NCBI GenBank assembly: GCA_027422505.1
Contig: JAPQWV010000367.1
Coordinates: forward strand, 372,001-436,000
Direction of reading: 5' to 3'
DNA length: 64,000 nt
From: Craterostigma plantagineum
Taxonomy: Eukaryota; Streptophyta; Magnoliopsida; Lamiales; Linderniaceae
Shown: positions 48,480-60,649 of the stretch, piece after piece
How positions within the stretch are numbered: the stretch's first letter is position 1
Layout: every line of letters starts with the position of its first letter
The notes under the pieces: generated by a model
Database searches by the model: none
Told to the model about the DNA's origin: nothing
Seen by the model: the letters and a program-made list of their open reading frames with translations, nothing else
Program-made: the position numbers and the translations under genes

Positions 48480-49640
48480 ATGATACCAACAATGTACTGT
48501 AATATATGACAATAAGGTATTGTAATATATGTCAACAAATTACTGTATATATGCTAATTTGGTACTGTAATATATGACAACAAGGTACTGTAATAAATGC
48601 CAATAAGGTACCGTAATATATACCAACAAGGTACTGTAATGGATGACAACAAGGTACTGTAATAAATGCCAATAAGGTACCGTAATATAGGCAAACAAGG
48701 TACTGTAATATATGACAACAAGGTACTGTAATATATGCCAGGAAGGTACTGTAATATATGCCAAATGTGTCAATAGGACATGACTCATTCTTTTTGTCTA
48801 AATGATGCCAACAGGTCATTCTTTTGTCCAAATATGTCAATTGGTAATGACTCATTCTTTTTGTCTAAATGATGTGAACAATGTACTGTAATATATGCAA
48901 TTTGGTACTGTAATATAAGCCAGTTTGATACTGTAATATATGCAAATTTGGTACTGTAATATACGCCAGTTTGATACATAATATATGCTAGTTTGGTACT
49001 GTAATAACGGTTTGATATCGTAATACATGCAAATTTGATACCGTATTATATGCTGGTTTGGTGCTGTAATATATGCCAGTTTGCTAATATAATATACCAG
49101 TGATACCGTAAGATATGCCAACATAGTCTTTCATAAGCGAACTTGGTACTGTAATATATGCCGATTTGGTACGTTAATAAACGCAACTATGGTACTGTAA
49201 TATATGCCACGTTGGTACCCTAAGATATGTAATTTTGGTACTGTAATATGCCGGTGATACCGTAAAATATGCCAACATAGTACTAATATAAGCGAACTTG
49301 GTACTGTAATATATACCAATTTGGTACGTTAATGTATGCAACTTTGGTACTGTAATATATGTCGCTTTGGTACCGTAAGATATGTAACTTTGGTACTGTA
49401 ATATACGCCGATTTGGTACGTTAATATGCGCAACTATGGTACTGTAATATATGCCACATTGGTACTGTAATATGCATATTTGGTACTGTAATATACCATT
49501 AATACCGTAAGATATGCTAACATAGTAGTAATATAAGCGAACTTGGTACTGTAACATATGCCAATTTGGTACGTTTATATACGCAATAGTGGTACTGTAA
49601 TTTAGGTCATTTAGGTACCCTAAGTGTACAATATATGGTA
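48480..49640. repeat. minisatellite of about 20 bp units (GGTACTGTAATATATGCCAA)
   Basis: Roughly 50 degenerate copies of a 19-22 bp unit with the core GGTACTGTAATATATG and variable end (CCAAC, CCAATTT, ACAACAA, CAACTTT). Units are sometimes inter-leaved with GGTACGTTAATATACGC and GGTACCCTAAGATATG variants, giving higher-order patterns near 49130-49560. Frames read through it are artefacts. Confidence 0.9.
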
Positions 49641-51083
49641 CTGTATCGTTTCAGAAGTAGGTACCGTATAAATTAAAGTAAGACTTCGAATTTAAGGCTT
49701 GGCTATTTTTCGTCACAAACGAAGCATTTCAGTAGGTGTTGATGTGGAGAAAGAAAGAGACAATTTCTGACATTTTTCTGTAATGATTGAACACTTTTAT
49801 GACATTTTTCTTTCATGAGTGGACAGATTTCTGAATTTTTCTGTCATGACTGGACAGATTCTGACATACGAGGTATTAAATCATACAAGACAGCATTATC
49901 TGACATGTCGGTGGCTTTCATAAGATGTTTCATGTCATATGTAATTTATGGTACTGCAATCGTGTCTGAGTTGGTACGCTTCACACAACACGATAGGTAC
50001 CCCTACAAAGCTATTTTGGTAAGGCGTCCCTTTAATATATGATACGTCATACTAGGGTTAGTATTTTTCGAGGTCGTACGAATTACTTTTTTCATCTCGA
50101 ACCACCGTAGAACAGTAAAATATAGTATTAAATACGTTTTAGATCAAATTCGGTGCATTAGGTCCCGCACGCATGAATTAAATCTTAGAATACCATGATT
50201 CATTATAGTATAAGGATACAAGCAAGAACATCTACAACATAATTTGAATAATGTGGTGAGTGCTACATCTGCGAATTCGGTGCATTAGGCTTTCACATTT
50301 TTTTTCATTCCGATATTGTTAGGTATTATCAAAATCACACAGGACAACGCGATTCGATTAGGAATGTATTTATTTTTCGATCGTATAACAAATGGTACGA
50401 TATACTTTGAAATCTGGGTACTGTATATGTATAACTTTGGATACGGTAAACCTGCAGGTTATGGTACTATATATGTAAATGATAAGGTACCTTCTGTAAA
50501 ACACAAGGCACCTTAGTGTACAACAGATAAGGTACTTCTGGTGCTGTAATATAAGGTACGGTATGTATTTACGTAATGGTACGGTTAACCTGCATTTACG
50601 GTACGCTATATGTAAGCTATATGGTACGGTAATATAAAAGACAAGGTGCTTTTTATCTTCTGTTTATGGTACGTCATATATTTACATAATGGTACGGTCT
50701 AACCTGCATATTCCGGTACTCTGTACGTAAAGGATAAGATACGGTCCTACAATAACATATGGTACTGCATAAATTACGGACAGTCATAGAACAACACAAC
50801 ACAGTACACACTTGGCAATAACCGTCCATGCACAAAAGAAAAACCAACATAAACAAACAAAGGTCTCCAAACAGTCCCATCCCCAACCTGATCCTCCGAG
50901 CCCTTATCCTCCTGATCTTGCTCTTGATCCTCCGCTTCATCCACATCCTCCTCAACATTGTCCTCCTCGGCCTTCTCACCGTCGCTACGAGCCATCACCT
51001 CGGCCATATCGTCACGGTCAATATGAGCCATATCCCCGGCCCTATCCTCACCCATATCCTCAACCTTGTCCTCTCCGGCCTTC

Positions 51084-51958
51084 TCATCGTCGCTTGAACC
51101 ATCTGCTCGGCAACATCATCACCCTCACTGTGAACCATATCCTCGGCCTTATCATCACCACATCCTTGCACACATCCCTATCCTTAGCCTCAGCCTCTTT
51201 ATCGTCCACTCGTTCAGTATCCTCAGCGTCTACCTCCTCCGTCGCATCCTCGTTGGGCATATCAACCTTCAACGTCCGATCATTTGACCTTAGATCTCTT
51301 ATAACCTCGTCCTTCAATCTCAACTCGGCTTCCAACCTCTCCACACGAGCACTCCACTCCAAATGAGATCCGCCAACTCCTCCATCAACCTTAACAACAC
51401 ATAATTCATTCAACATTTAGAAACAAAGCAAATAATACATAAAAAGTTGGGAATTTTATACCTCCAGCAGCAAATTAATCGGATGCACGAACTTCACTTC
51501 CTTCTTTGTTGGGTATATTGGGACGATAGAGGTAATTGCAGCCAATTCAGCCTCCGCAACTATTACGTCATTGGGAAACCTACTTTCTTCCCAATTGAAC
51601 ATTCGGGGAAACATATACATCTCCCGCTTCTGCGCCAACGAGGACACATGCTCATACACCCAAATCTGAAAGTTCCCAAAGCATTGAATTCATCAATAAA
51701 TACATAAGCAAAAAAGGTAAACTCATAACGTAACGGAGAGTAATACCATTAGCCCAATAGTGCACCCGTTCATCATCACGCCGGATGATTCGAGCAAACG
51801 AATGGCTCATCTTAGGCATATCTAAAAAAATGAAACGGGGATCTTCTTAGAGCTTCTTTTTGATCTGGGGTCATGCTACCCTTCAAATTGTTTATGGTAG
51901 ATCGAAACAGCGCAGGACGGCACCGGGAAGCCAGCTCAAATCTGTTCCGTGGAGGCAT
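51084..51958 (-). pseudogene. DUF1985 / Ulp1-type mobile-element ORF, decayed
   Basis: Minus-strand exons I infer: 51958-51746, 51665-51461 and about 51389-51084. The first reads MPPRNRFELASRCRPALF, INNLKGSMTPDQKEALRRSPF, then after a one-base slip in a T run near 51822 LDMPKMSHSFARIIRR and VHYWANG. The second reads IWVYEHVSSLAQ and MFPRMFNWEESRF, the W-E...P-R-M-x-x-W layout of plant DUF1985-like domains. The third has a coiled coil (ARVERLEAELRLKDEVIRDL) and an acidic tail continuing in another frame to 50774. No C48 protease His-Asp-Cys region was found. Intron donors and acceptors are still recognisable. Assignment to the family is from memory. Confidence 0.5.
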
Positions 51959-51980
51959 TTCTGCAAAAAAATACACTGTC

Positions 51981-52306
51981 AGCAAGTAGTACTATTTTAT
52001 TCACACAAGGGGTACCAATTTGACCAAACAGAGGGTTCCAAATGCAGTGAAAATGTAGTACCAAAACAAATTGACCCAGTCGATAATGTTAACAAGCAGT
52101 ACCATTGTACTCACATAAGGGATACCAATTTGCCTAAACAGAGAGTACCTAATGTGATGATAATGTAGTACCAAAAAAATTGACCCCATTCGACCACTTT
52201 TGGCAAGCAGTACCATTTTATTCACACAAGGGGTACCAATATGCCAAAACAGAGGGTACCAAATGCAGTTACGATGTACTACCACAACAAATTGACCCCA
52301 TCGAAA
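51981..52306. repeat. tandem triplication, about 110 bp x 3
   Basis: Three successive units each with AAGCAGTACCATTTTA, TCACACAAGGGGTACCAAT, AAACAGAGGGTACCAAATG and TAGTACCA-AACAAATTGACCC. Starts 51981, 52091 and 52202. It lies directly upstream of the DUF1985-like ORF, within its element. Confidence 0.85.
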
Positions 52307-53071
52307 AAACCAAATTCGACCCATTCCAAAAAAACCCCAAATCAAGCAGCCATGACGAAATACACACACAAAAAAACCCTAATCGACCAACAAATCAATG
52401 TCAATCCAAAAACACGCACAAAAGAATCCTAATCGTGACGAAATGCAACCACTTACGGTAATACTGCGAATGACTTACCAATCGATTTCAAGGAAATACA
52501 ACGACGAATGAGTGGACAGACGACGTAGAATCTGAAGCCAAAAAAACCCGGGTCGATTTCTGGCAAGCAATAGCGCGATTTGGTTTGGGGCTGTGCGATT
52601 TTTTCTCTTTTTTAGGAGCGATCGAACGTGAAAAAGAAATAAGGTAAGAGATGTAAAAAACCAGTTCTAGTAGGGGTAAATCCGTCAGTTAGGTACCTAT
52701 CAGTAAAATAAAATTCAACTAGGTACCTAGGTTAAAAATTACACTGACTAGGGACTGATCTGTCTAATTTTTTTGGATGTAGGTATTTAAGTGTTAGAAT
52801 CCCCTTTATTTTTTGACGGGCCCGAATCTTAAATTAAACTCACGACGGTACCCGAATTCAAATATACAGTTATACACTATAAAGAAAGTGATTAGAGTTT
52901 GGTCGAAGAATATAGGATCCTACAGCTAAACTACGTGGCAATATAAATCGTATAGCGGATAACGACGTCAAAGAGTTTCGTAGCTGAGTTGGGCGAATAT
53001 CCTCTCAGTCTGAAGAACCATCTTCTCTATCTAAGAATTTAATCGGATTTTGGTGAGTTGGCTGAAGAACA

Positions 53072-55663
53072 ATGAGCCGTGGATTGAGAAGAATCGGCGT
53101 GGTTCTCTCGGGAAGAGAGACTCTTGGAGGAAGAAAGTTGCTGTCGACGACGAGCAGCAGCGTCGAGGGGTTTGTAAGTTCGCAGCCGAGTGGGATCGCT
53201 AAAACTCTTAACAATAAGCCCATAAATCTGTATTCTGCTGTCAATCAAGCCCTGCACATCGCTTTGGAGACCGATCCTCGGTATATATACACTCTTCTTT
53301 GGTGATATATTCGTGTTTAGGTAAAAAAGAATAAATAAATTCTGGGCTTTACGGTAGGATTTGGATGTTTTATTTGTAGCTTTTAGTTCGTGAGGCAGCT
53401 TAGGATTAATTGGTGGGGATCGTTATTGCTGATGATATTGTGTGTGTGTCTGTGTTTTGTTCTTCATTTCATTCATGTCTTTCACTTCTCTTGTTCCGTA
53501 ACAGTGCTTATGTGTTTGGTGAAGATGTTGGCTTTGGTGGCGTTTTCCGATGTACCACTGGCTTGGTCGAGCGCTTTGGTAAGCACCGAGTTTTCAACAC
53601 CCCCCTTTGCGAACAGGTAAGAATTGGAGTCGTTTTGAGAAGCTTGTTTGCGTTGGATTGAATTTGAGTCGCTCGGCTTCTCTCATTTGATCAATCGATG
53701 GAAGTTTGCTTTCTTTTTCACTTAAATGGAAATTGATTGTTTGGTGCAGGGCATTGCTGGTTTTGCTATAGGTTTAGCTGCTATGGTGAGAGACCTTACG
53801 AAAAACTTATATGTGCTATTAAACATCTTCAAGTGAAAAAATAGCTTATGCTCAAACTTGTTCCAATTTTCAGGGTAACCGAGCAATAGCTGAAATCCAA
53901 TTTGCAGATTATATATTTCCTGCATTTGATCAGGTTAATGCACATTTAAATCATTCGTTTCATCGCTTATGATACGATTGATTGAATTTGCATCCTAATA
54001 CAATTTGCAGATCGTCAATGAAGCTGCCAAGTTCAGATACCGAAGTGGCAATCAGTTTAACTGTGGAGGTAAGTAATCAGTTAATTCTCTCAACTATCTC
54101 TACTTTTTTGGTTTCACTTTCCATTTTTTTTTATTCTTAAACCCCTTTCGTTCTTCCAAGGTTTGACAATTAGAGCGCCTTACGGGGCCGTGGGTCATGG
54201 TGGTCATTACCACTCACAATCTCCCGAAGCATTTTTCTGCCATGTCCCTGGTCTTAAGGTACTATATACATATCTGCACTCATATTGTTACACTGCCTAG
54301 GAAGAAGTCGAACAATCTTATTTGATTGAGTACCATCATTTGTGTAAGGAGAACACCTCTCTCTATTCAGATCTTTTCAGCTCATAAAATTACTGTAAAC
54401 TCAATACTTAGGTAGTAATCCCTCGGAGTCCACGACAAGCCAAAGGATTGTTACTTTCGTCCATTCGTGACCCAAACCCCGTCATCTTCTTCGAACCCAA
54501 GGTGATAAATATCTTTCCATATTTGTTTTTTTTTTTTTCGAATTCCTCATTATAATTCGAATTGAAATTTTTCCCGTTGTTCGACCTCTCAGTTGCTTTA
54601 TAGGCTTGCTGTGGAACAAGTCCCAGAGGACGATTACATGCTCCCTTTATCTGAGGCCGAGGTATATTTATATATACTCGTATGAATTAAAAAGTAAAAA
54701 GTTTTCCTTTTGTTTTTTCTTATCGTATAAGCTTTGTTTTTCAATTCACAGGTTATCCGCGAAGGTTCAGACATAACACTTGTTGGCTGGGGAGCTCAGC
54801 TCTCAATCATGGAACAGGCCTGCGTCGAAGCCGAGAAGGTGAATCAACCCCACCATTTTCTTAAATATTACCTACATACATATTTAGAAGATTTTAACAT
54901 GAATCTGATATACCAACGAATCTCATCGGTAACAGTTGACATTTTTTTTTCTTAAAATATTATATAGGACGGGATCTCGTGCGAACTTATAGACCTCAAG
55001 ACTTTAATCCCATGGGACAAGGAAACCGTCGAAGCCTCTGTGAATAAAACTGGAAAACTTCTGGTGAGGAGACGGCAACTCCATTATTGGTGCAAGAAAC
55101 ACTTTCTTTAGTGTAAAAAACCGTTGTAACAATATTTATCGATATGATATAACTCTGTGCAGATTAGCCACGAGGCGCCCGTTACTGGCGGGTTCGGCGC
55201 AGAGATCTCTGCATCTATCGTCGAACGCTGCTTCTTAAGGGTATAATCAAGCGAAGATGTTGAAGTTACAATAATATGAGAATATTTCATTTTATGATTG
55301 TTGTTTTTTCGAACCGACACGTTTACCGATTTTTTTTTTCTTTTTTTTTTTCGGTGATTTTGTTGATGTAGTTGGAAGCTCCCGTGGCGAGGGTGTGCGG
55401 CCTAGATACGCCTTTCCCTCTCGTGTATGAACCGTTCTACCTGCCTACTAAAAATAAGGTAATAGGGGGTCATAAACGAGTCAAGCCGATGAGCTTTTTT
55501 TTTTTTTTTTTTCTTTTCGATGAGGTTTTTTTTTTTTTTTTTTCACAACCCTGGAGTATCCCCACTCAACCAGCTATGGGCTTACGCTTTGGAGATGGGA
55601 CTAATTTTTGTTTCACGTTGCATGCAGATATTGGATGCTATCAAAGCCACGGTGAATTATTAG
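53072..55663 (+). CDS. DIN4: branched-chain 2-oxo acid dehydrogenase E1 beta subunit
   Basis: Thirteen exons: 53072-53280, 53505-53616, 53750-53785, 53874-53933, 54011-54068, 54161-54258, 54412-54501, 54593-54661, 54752-54838, 54968-55063, 55163-55240, 55372-55458 and 55628-55663. 1116 bp, 371 residues, frame intact. The N-terminus is Arg/Ser-rich ([18 protein letters not shown]), a mitochondrial presequence. Domain landmarks: [130 protein letters not shown]. With the alpha subunit it decarboxylates the keto acids of Leu, Ile and Val, feeding acyl-CoA into the mitochondrion. Arabidopsis DIN4 and BCDH-beta1 are the nearest families; which one is not resolved. Confidence 0.93.
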
Positions 55664-56058
55664 AGTGCATTGCAAATATGCTTGCGTTGAATGGTCTTTT
55701 TTTCCAGAAAAAGAAATGTTTTTTTTTTTTATGTATTTTATTTCTTTGTACGAGTACGAATAATGAGAATTCAAGGAATTATTATCGTTCGATAACAACA
55801 AGGGTTAATTGAAAAAGGAAAAAAGAAAAACTTGTTGCAATCTACCAATAGCGGTTCTCCATTTGTCCAGGTCAGACCGAGTAATTGAGTCACGCTACAC
55901 GACGTCGTTTTGAGGAACTGGCTTACTAAACACCATCTCCTTCCTTCCTGCTCGCTGTTGCCGATTCGTTGGCTGTTCATACTGCTTGAGCTGCTACTAA
56001 TTTCGATCCACTGCACGCATCATCAACGTACCAATCGATTAGACGTTATTGGAGGAAA
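55664..56058. other. spacer between the BCKDH-beta and glucosidase II genes
   Basis: Only 395 bp, so it holds the 3' UTR of one gene and the promoter and leader of the next. GACGTCGTTT near 55900 is an ACGT-core element. Confidence 0.45.
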
Positions 56059-59000
56059 ATGAAGGGCGTCAGCCTTAGATTGGAGAAGTTGTTACTGTTA
56101 GGTTTTCTAATGATGATATCGACGCTTAGTCTCAACGGTGGATACGGATCGGAGGCGTCTTCAGCAATCCTCGGCGTTTCTCCTCAAGGTACTGTTGTGA
56201 GTGCTCTCGTTTCGAGATATTACATGTTGTTTCTGTGTTCTATTGTTACGTTAACGGTAGTGGAATAATTTAGTTTCTCATATTGGGCAGACGTGAATTA
56301 TTACAAGGGATTATTGTCATCATCGTCGGCTACGATAAAGTGCAAAGACGGATCAAATACGTTCAGCAAACCGCAGCTCAATGACGACTTCTGCGACTGC
56401 CTGGATGGCTCCGATGAGCCTGGTATTGTTACCTGTTATTTCTTTATTTTCCAGTTTCCATTTTATTTTGATTTTGGCTAGTTCTCGTGATAGGGTGGAA
56501 GCAAGCATTTTTTTTTTGTTCTGATGAATTGTTGTTTGCAGGAACATCGGCCTGTCCGAATGGTAAATTCTATTGCAAGAATGCGGGGCATACTCCACTC
56601 ATATTATATTCTTCTCGGGTCAATGATGGAATTTGCGGTAATCATGAGTCGCTTCTCACCACACACTTTTATCTGCTCATGTATTTTGAGTTCCAATTTT
56701 CTGAAGAAATGGCATTGGCAGTGTAATTTGGTGTTTAGTGATTTTCTGTCGGGTTCCGTCGTTATCATGAGTCTTAATCTTGTTTGATGCTCTGCTCGTT
56801 CAAACTCACCTTTTGCTTAGCGAAAAGCCGCTATGTTGTATGAAAGTTGGATTTATATTGTTGTAGCTTGTCTTTGCACCTTTGTCCAGATTGCTGTGAT
56901 GGGAGTGATGAGTATGATGGTACGACCAAGTGCCCAAATACATGCTGGGAAGCTGGAAAAGCAGCACGGGAAAAATTAAAGAAAAAGATTGCCACTTATA
57001 AAGAAGGTGTCAACATACGCAAGCGGGATATTGAGCATGCAAAGATTTCGATAGCAAAGGATGAAGCAGAATTATCAAAGCTCAAGGATGCTGAAAAGAC
57101 GCTCAAGACATTAGTTGAGCAATTAAAGGGTTAATTTCTCTTCTTGAGGCATTTATAGGCGGCATGCATTCAATTATTTTTTATATCCTTCCAACCAAGT
57201 GCAGATGGAAATCCCATGATATGTAAAAGTGAAATGACAGGAAAGTTAAAAGAAAAGAATCAAATACACTACAACATGTAGGCATGATTTACTGATGTAG
57301 AGAAACTGTTCGTTCTTTTCTCATTTGATAAGATACCGATCTCCGTCAAAGTAGATGGAAGTTAAGTTCCAACACCGAAACTGCAATTCATATTTGTATT
57401 CAGTGTGTTGTTGGCTTGATGAGATGTATTGCTTTATCTCCTCCATTTCTTATATCAGAACCTTACGTCCTCTCTTATTTTGTCTAGAGCGCAAGGAAGA
57501 GATAGAAAAGGCTGAGGAGAAGGAAAGGCTGCAGAAGGAAAAAGAAGAGAAGGAAAGAATAGAAGCTGAAGGAACTAAAGAGAAGGAAACTAAAGCTCAG
57601 GATACTGAACCAGCACAGAGTGATATCCACGATGATGTTGGGCCGGTATAATAGCGGTCATTGGAACTTTTTTCACTCACTTTTATTGTGTGTTGGCATT
57701 GTTAGCACAAACTATTGACCTTTTGCATTTCTTGCTCATGCATCTACCAATGCGGAAGTTTGGTAACTTCAAATTTTCTATTAGGCATCCGTTATGTTTA
57801 GCCACTTTGTCTTACTTTCTCCATTGAAGGGTCTGGCAGAAAAGGCTTATATGTTTACACGAACACACATCATGCATTCTTAATTAGGTTGGAGTTATGC
57901 TAAACATCTTCATTCTACCATCTCATGAACATCTCGCATAAGCTGCCTCAGTTATTCCAGTTGCATATCTTAAACATTGTCAACGTTTCACATAAGCTAC
58001 TGCAATCAATTCTGGAAATATCTTGTATAATCTGCTGAGAACTTTCCGTGGATTTTACTAGATTTCTGGGGAAGACGCCCAGGCGATCAGGGAAAGTGAT
58101 CATCCTGTTGAGGAAGAAATTCCAAATGTCGAGGCTGATGATGTTAAAGAGGATACTTCCCAAGTATGCTTCTTTTGTTGAATAAAAACAAAGGAAGATC
58201 ACATCAAAGTTATCTACGGTTCAAGGTACTCATAATATACTTCTCTCTTGTTTGCGATCCTGAACAGGAAGTCGAAGATACAGCCGCTGATGAGAAGGCT
58301 GTCATTGATTCAGATAATCAGGTATATCTCTTGGGTAGGGCTTTTTGTTTCTTGCATGTGTTTTATAGATTAATGTTTTTTGGATTTCTGCTGCTTATAC
58401 GTAAACAATGATATTAGGATTATGTTCTAATAATGTTATTTCTATATCCCACCTGCTGATTAGCGAGATTTGACTATCTTGTCTTGAAATCCAGCATCTA
58501 AACTCAGCTGAAGATACTGAGTCATTATCAAAAGAAGAACTTGGACGTCTTGTTGCATCTCGGTGGACAGGGGAAAAATCCGGACAAAATTTTGAGGAGG
58601 TTGATTCGGCAGCAACGGATGTTCAAAATTCTGATCAGATGGCCAATGAACCCAATGAGGATGAAGACCATAGCTATGAGTCAGAGGATGACGAGCATAA
58701 GTATGATGATGATGATGACGAGCATAAGTATGATGACGACGAGCACAAGTATGATGATGATAATAGTGAGGACCAAGCAGAAGACTTTGGTGAGGAGAAT
58801 CATTACGATTCATATAGACCCGACTCGGACGAAGAGTTTTCAGGTATATATACTAAATTGTTACTAGTCATTCATGCAGTTTTAGCTACATAGAGAATTT
58901 GATGTGTATTGGGTCCAAATTTGTCAGATATCACTGGATCAAGCAGCAGCTCATCCTGGCTGAAGAAGATACAGCAAACTGCACGGAATATCTTTACTGC

Positions 59001-60133
59001 CATCAATGTATTCAAGAAACCTGTTAATATTTCAGGTATTGATTGCTCCTGCTCGTTTTTGGCTTGCCATCATAATATACAGAAAAAGATGTTTTGCTAT
59101 TTCGAATTTCTCCAGATGCTGCACAAGTGCGCAAAGAATATGATGAATCCAGTGCCAAGTTATCCAAAATGCAGTCAAGGATATCGAGTCTCAAACAGAA
59201 GTTAAAACGAGATTTTGGTACGTATTTGATGAATGATGCAGTAATGAAAACATGTTATGCGTATTCTCGTGGTTATTTTACTCATGCAGTTCTAATCGAC
59301 ATCTCATTTTCATTTTATCAGGGCCTGAGAAGGAATTCTACTCATTCTATGATCAATGTTTCGAGATCAAGCAAAATAAGTAAATGTGTCCTAGTTTCCT
59401 CTGCTTGACCCTTTCAGTTGCGTTCAAGTCAGTTCTTTATGTGTGGTGGAAATGATATCTGTAGGTATGTGTATAAAGTATGCCCCTTCAAACAAGCTAC
59501 CCAGGAGGAAGGTTACAGTAAAACCACTTTGGGGTAGGGATCTCCACACTTACCTTATTTTAGTCTATTGCTCCGTCAATGCTACTTCACATTTGACTTC
59601 ATATTACATTTTCTGACCGATATTTGTAACTGCAATTAATTATGCAGGAACTGGGAGAAATTTGAGGACTCTTACAGGGTCATGCAATTTTTAAATGGAG
59701 ATAAATGTTGGAACGGCCCAGATAGGAGTTTAAAGGTACACTGCCATTCCAATTTTCCTAACTACAGTCGTTTCTCACCATTCACTGTGATGACTTGGCA
59801 GGTCAAACTGAGATGTGGATTGAAAAACGAACTTTCAGAAGTTGACGAACCAAGTCGTTGCGAGTAAGAACAATCTCCTTCAATATGTAAACATCGAATT
59901 TCAGCAAGTGCTTTGTGAATTGTTCTGAAATGTGTTTTTGCAGATACTTGGCATTGTTATCAACTCCTGCCCTCTGCGTCGAGAGCAAACTTAAGGTTTA
60001 TATTAATCTCCGTTTTCAAGTTAGACATCTATTATTACATTGTTTTGCTGAGCCAATTTTCACTTTCGCAGGACCTGCAAGAGAAGTTGGAGGCCATGAA
60101 CAAGGATCAACCTCAAGGGCATGATGAGCTGTG
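56059..60133 (+). CDS. PSL4: glucosidase II beta subunit (PRKCSH-like)
   Basis: Sixteen exons: 56059-56188, 56291-56422, 56542-56637, 56890-57129, 57488-57645, 58062-58163, 58268-58321, 58495-58843, 58928-59035, 59116-59217, 59322-59379, 59465-59532, 59648-59735, 59812-59863, 59944-59995 and 60072-60133. 1851 bp, 616 residues, frame intact. Signal peptide about 1-28; two LDLa-type Cys-rich repeats ([12 protein letters not shown] and [12 protein letters not shown]); a Lys/Glu coiled coil; a Glu/Asp-rich middle with three DEHKYDD-type repeats (58685-58760); a mannose-6-phosphate receptor homology domain from about residue 491 ([37 protein letters not shown]). The C-terminus is HDEL, the ER retention signal. 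The subunit retains and guides glucosidase II, which trims glucose from N-glycans; Arabidopsis PSL4 is needed for EFR receptor maturation. Confidence 0.95.
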
Positions 60134-60649
60134 AACACACTCAGAATGATCTCTGCGTTTTTCTCCATATTTGAGATGTATGAACTAATAACTGCTCCTT
60201 CGGCTTTGCTGAAAAATTTTACAACTTTCTTTTATTATGTGGAATGGATGGGATTGTTTATACAAATAGGGGTAGGGATTATTTATGAGCTAAGGTATTT
60301 TTAAATATTTTTGCTAACCTTATGGTCAAATCATATCAAGTATGTACGCACGACTTCCTATTGAGCAACTTTAGAAAGTTGAAATTTTAGCCTAAGTTTG
60401 ACGTAGCAAATCTCAGACCCCTATAAATATTTAATGGACAATTGAAATTGGTAAGAGGTGTATAGGCTTTCTTTCTATTATAGTTTCGTTGTGCGTTGCT
60501 TTGCGATCACGAAAGGAAAACAATTGAGCTAATTTATTATGAGTGGTTTTGCGTCGGTTTTCACAAACCCTAAAGAAAGTCACACAGCAATAAATATATA
60601 ATAGTATATATTATATATACACGCAATAGGTGGCAATTGGTTATTTATT
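60134..60649. other. glucosidase II 3' flank
   Basis: 3' UTR and AT-rich DNA before a block of repeats. No gene recognised. Confidence 0.5.

Larger units (their letters stand above)
47502..52798. mobile_element. large Mutator-like element (5.3 kb), Kaonashi-like, decayed
   Basis: The left terminus (47502-47640) and the right terminus (52660-52798) are imperfect inverted repeats of about 130 bp. Both contain, in order, TAAATACC, a poly(A) run, CCTAGGTACCTAGTTGAAT and TAGGTACCTAA. Inside, the plus strand has a MuDR-type N-terminal domain fragment (47857-47990), the minus strand a DUF1985/Ulp1-type ORF (51084-51958), and between them lies a 1.2 kb minisatellite and a GGTAC-rich stretch (49970-50790). 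Elements with Mutator ends that carry Ulp1-like genes are known in plants as Kaonashi MULEs. The catalytic transposase core and the C48 protease domain are not seen. No clean target duplication was found. Confidence 0.65.

Noticed and set aside
48306..49557. Minus-strand frames with YITVPYWHLLQYLVV repeats
   Set aside because: Translations of the GGTACTGTAATATATG minisatellite.
50812..51366. 184-residue plus-strand frame rich in Pro, His and Ser
   Set aside because: It is the antisense of the acidic and coiled-coil part of the DUF1985-type ORF; the minus-strand reading has spliced context.
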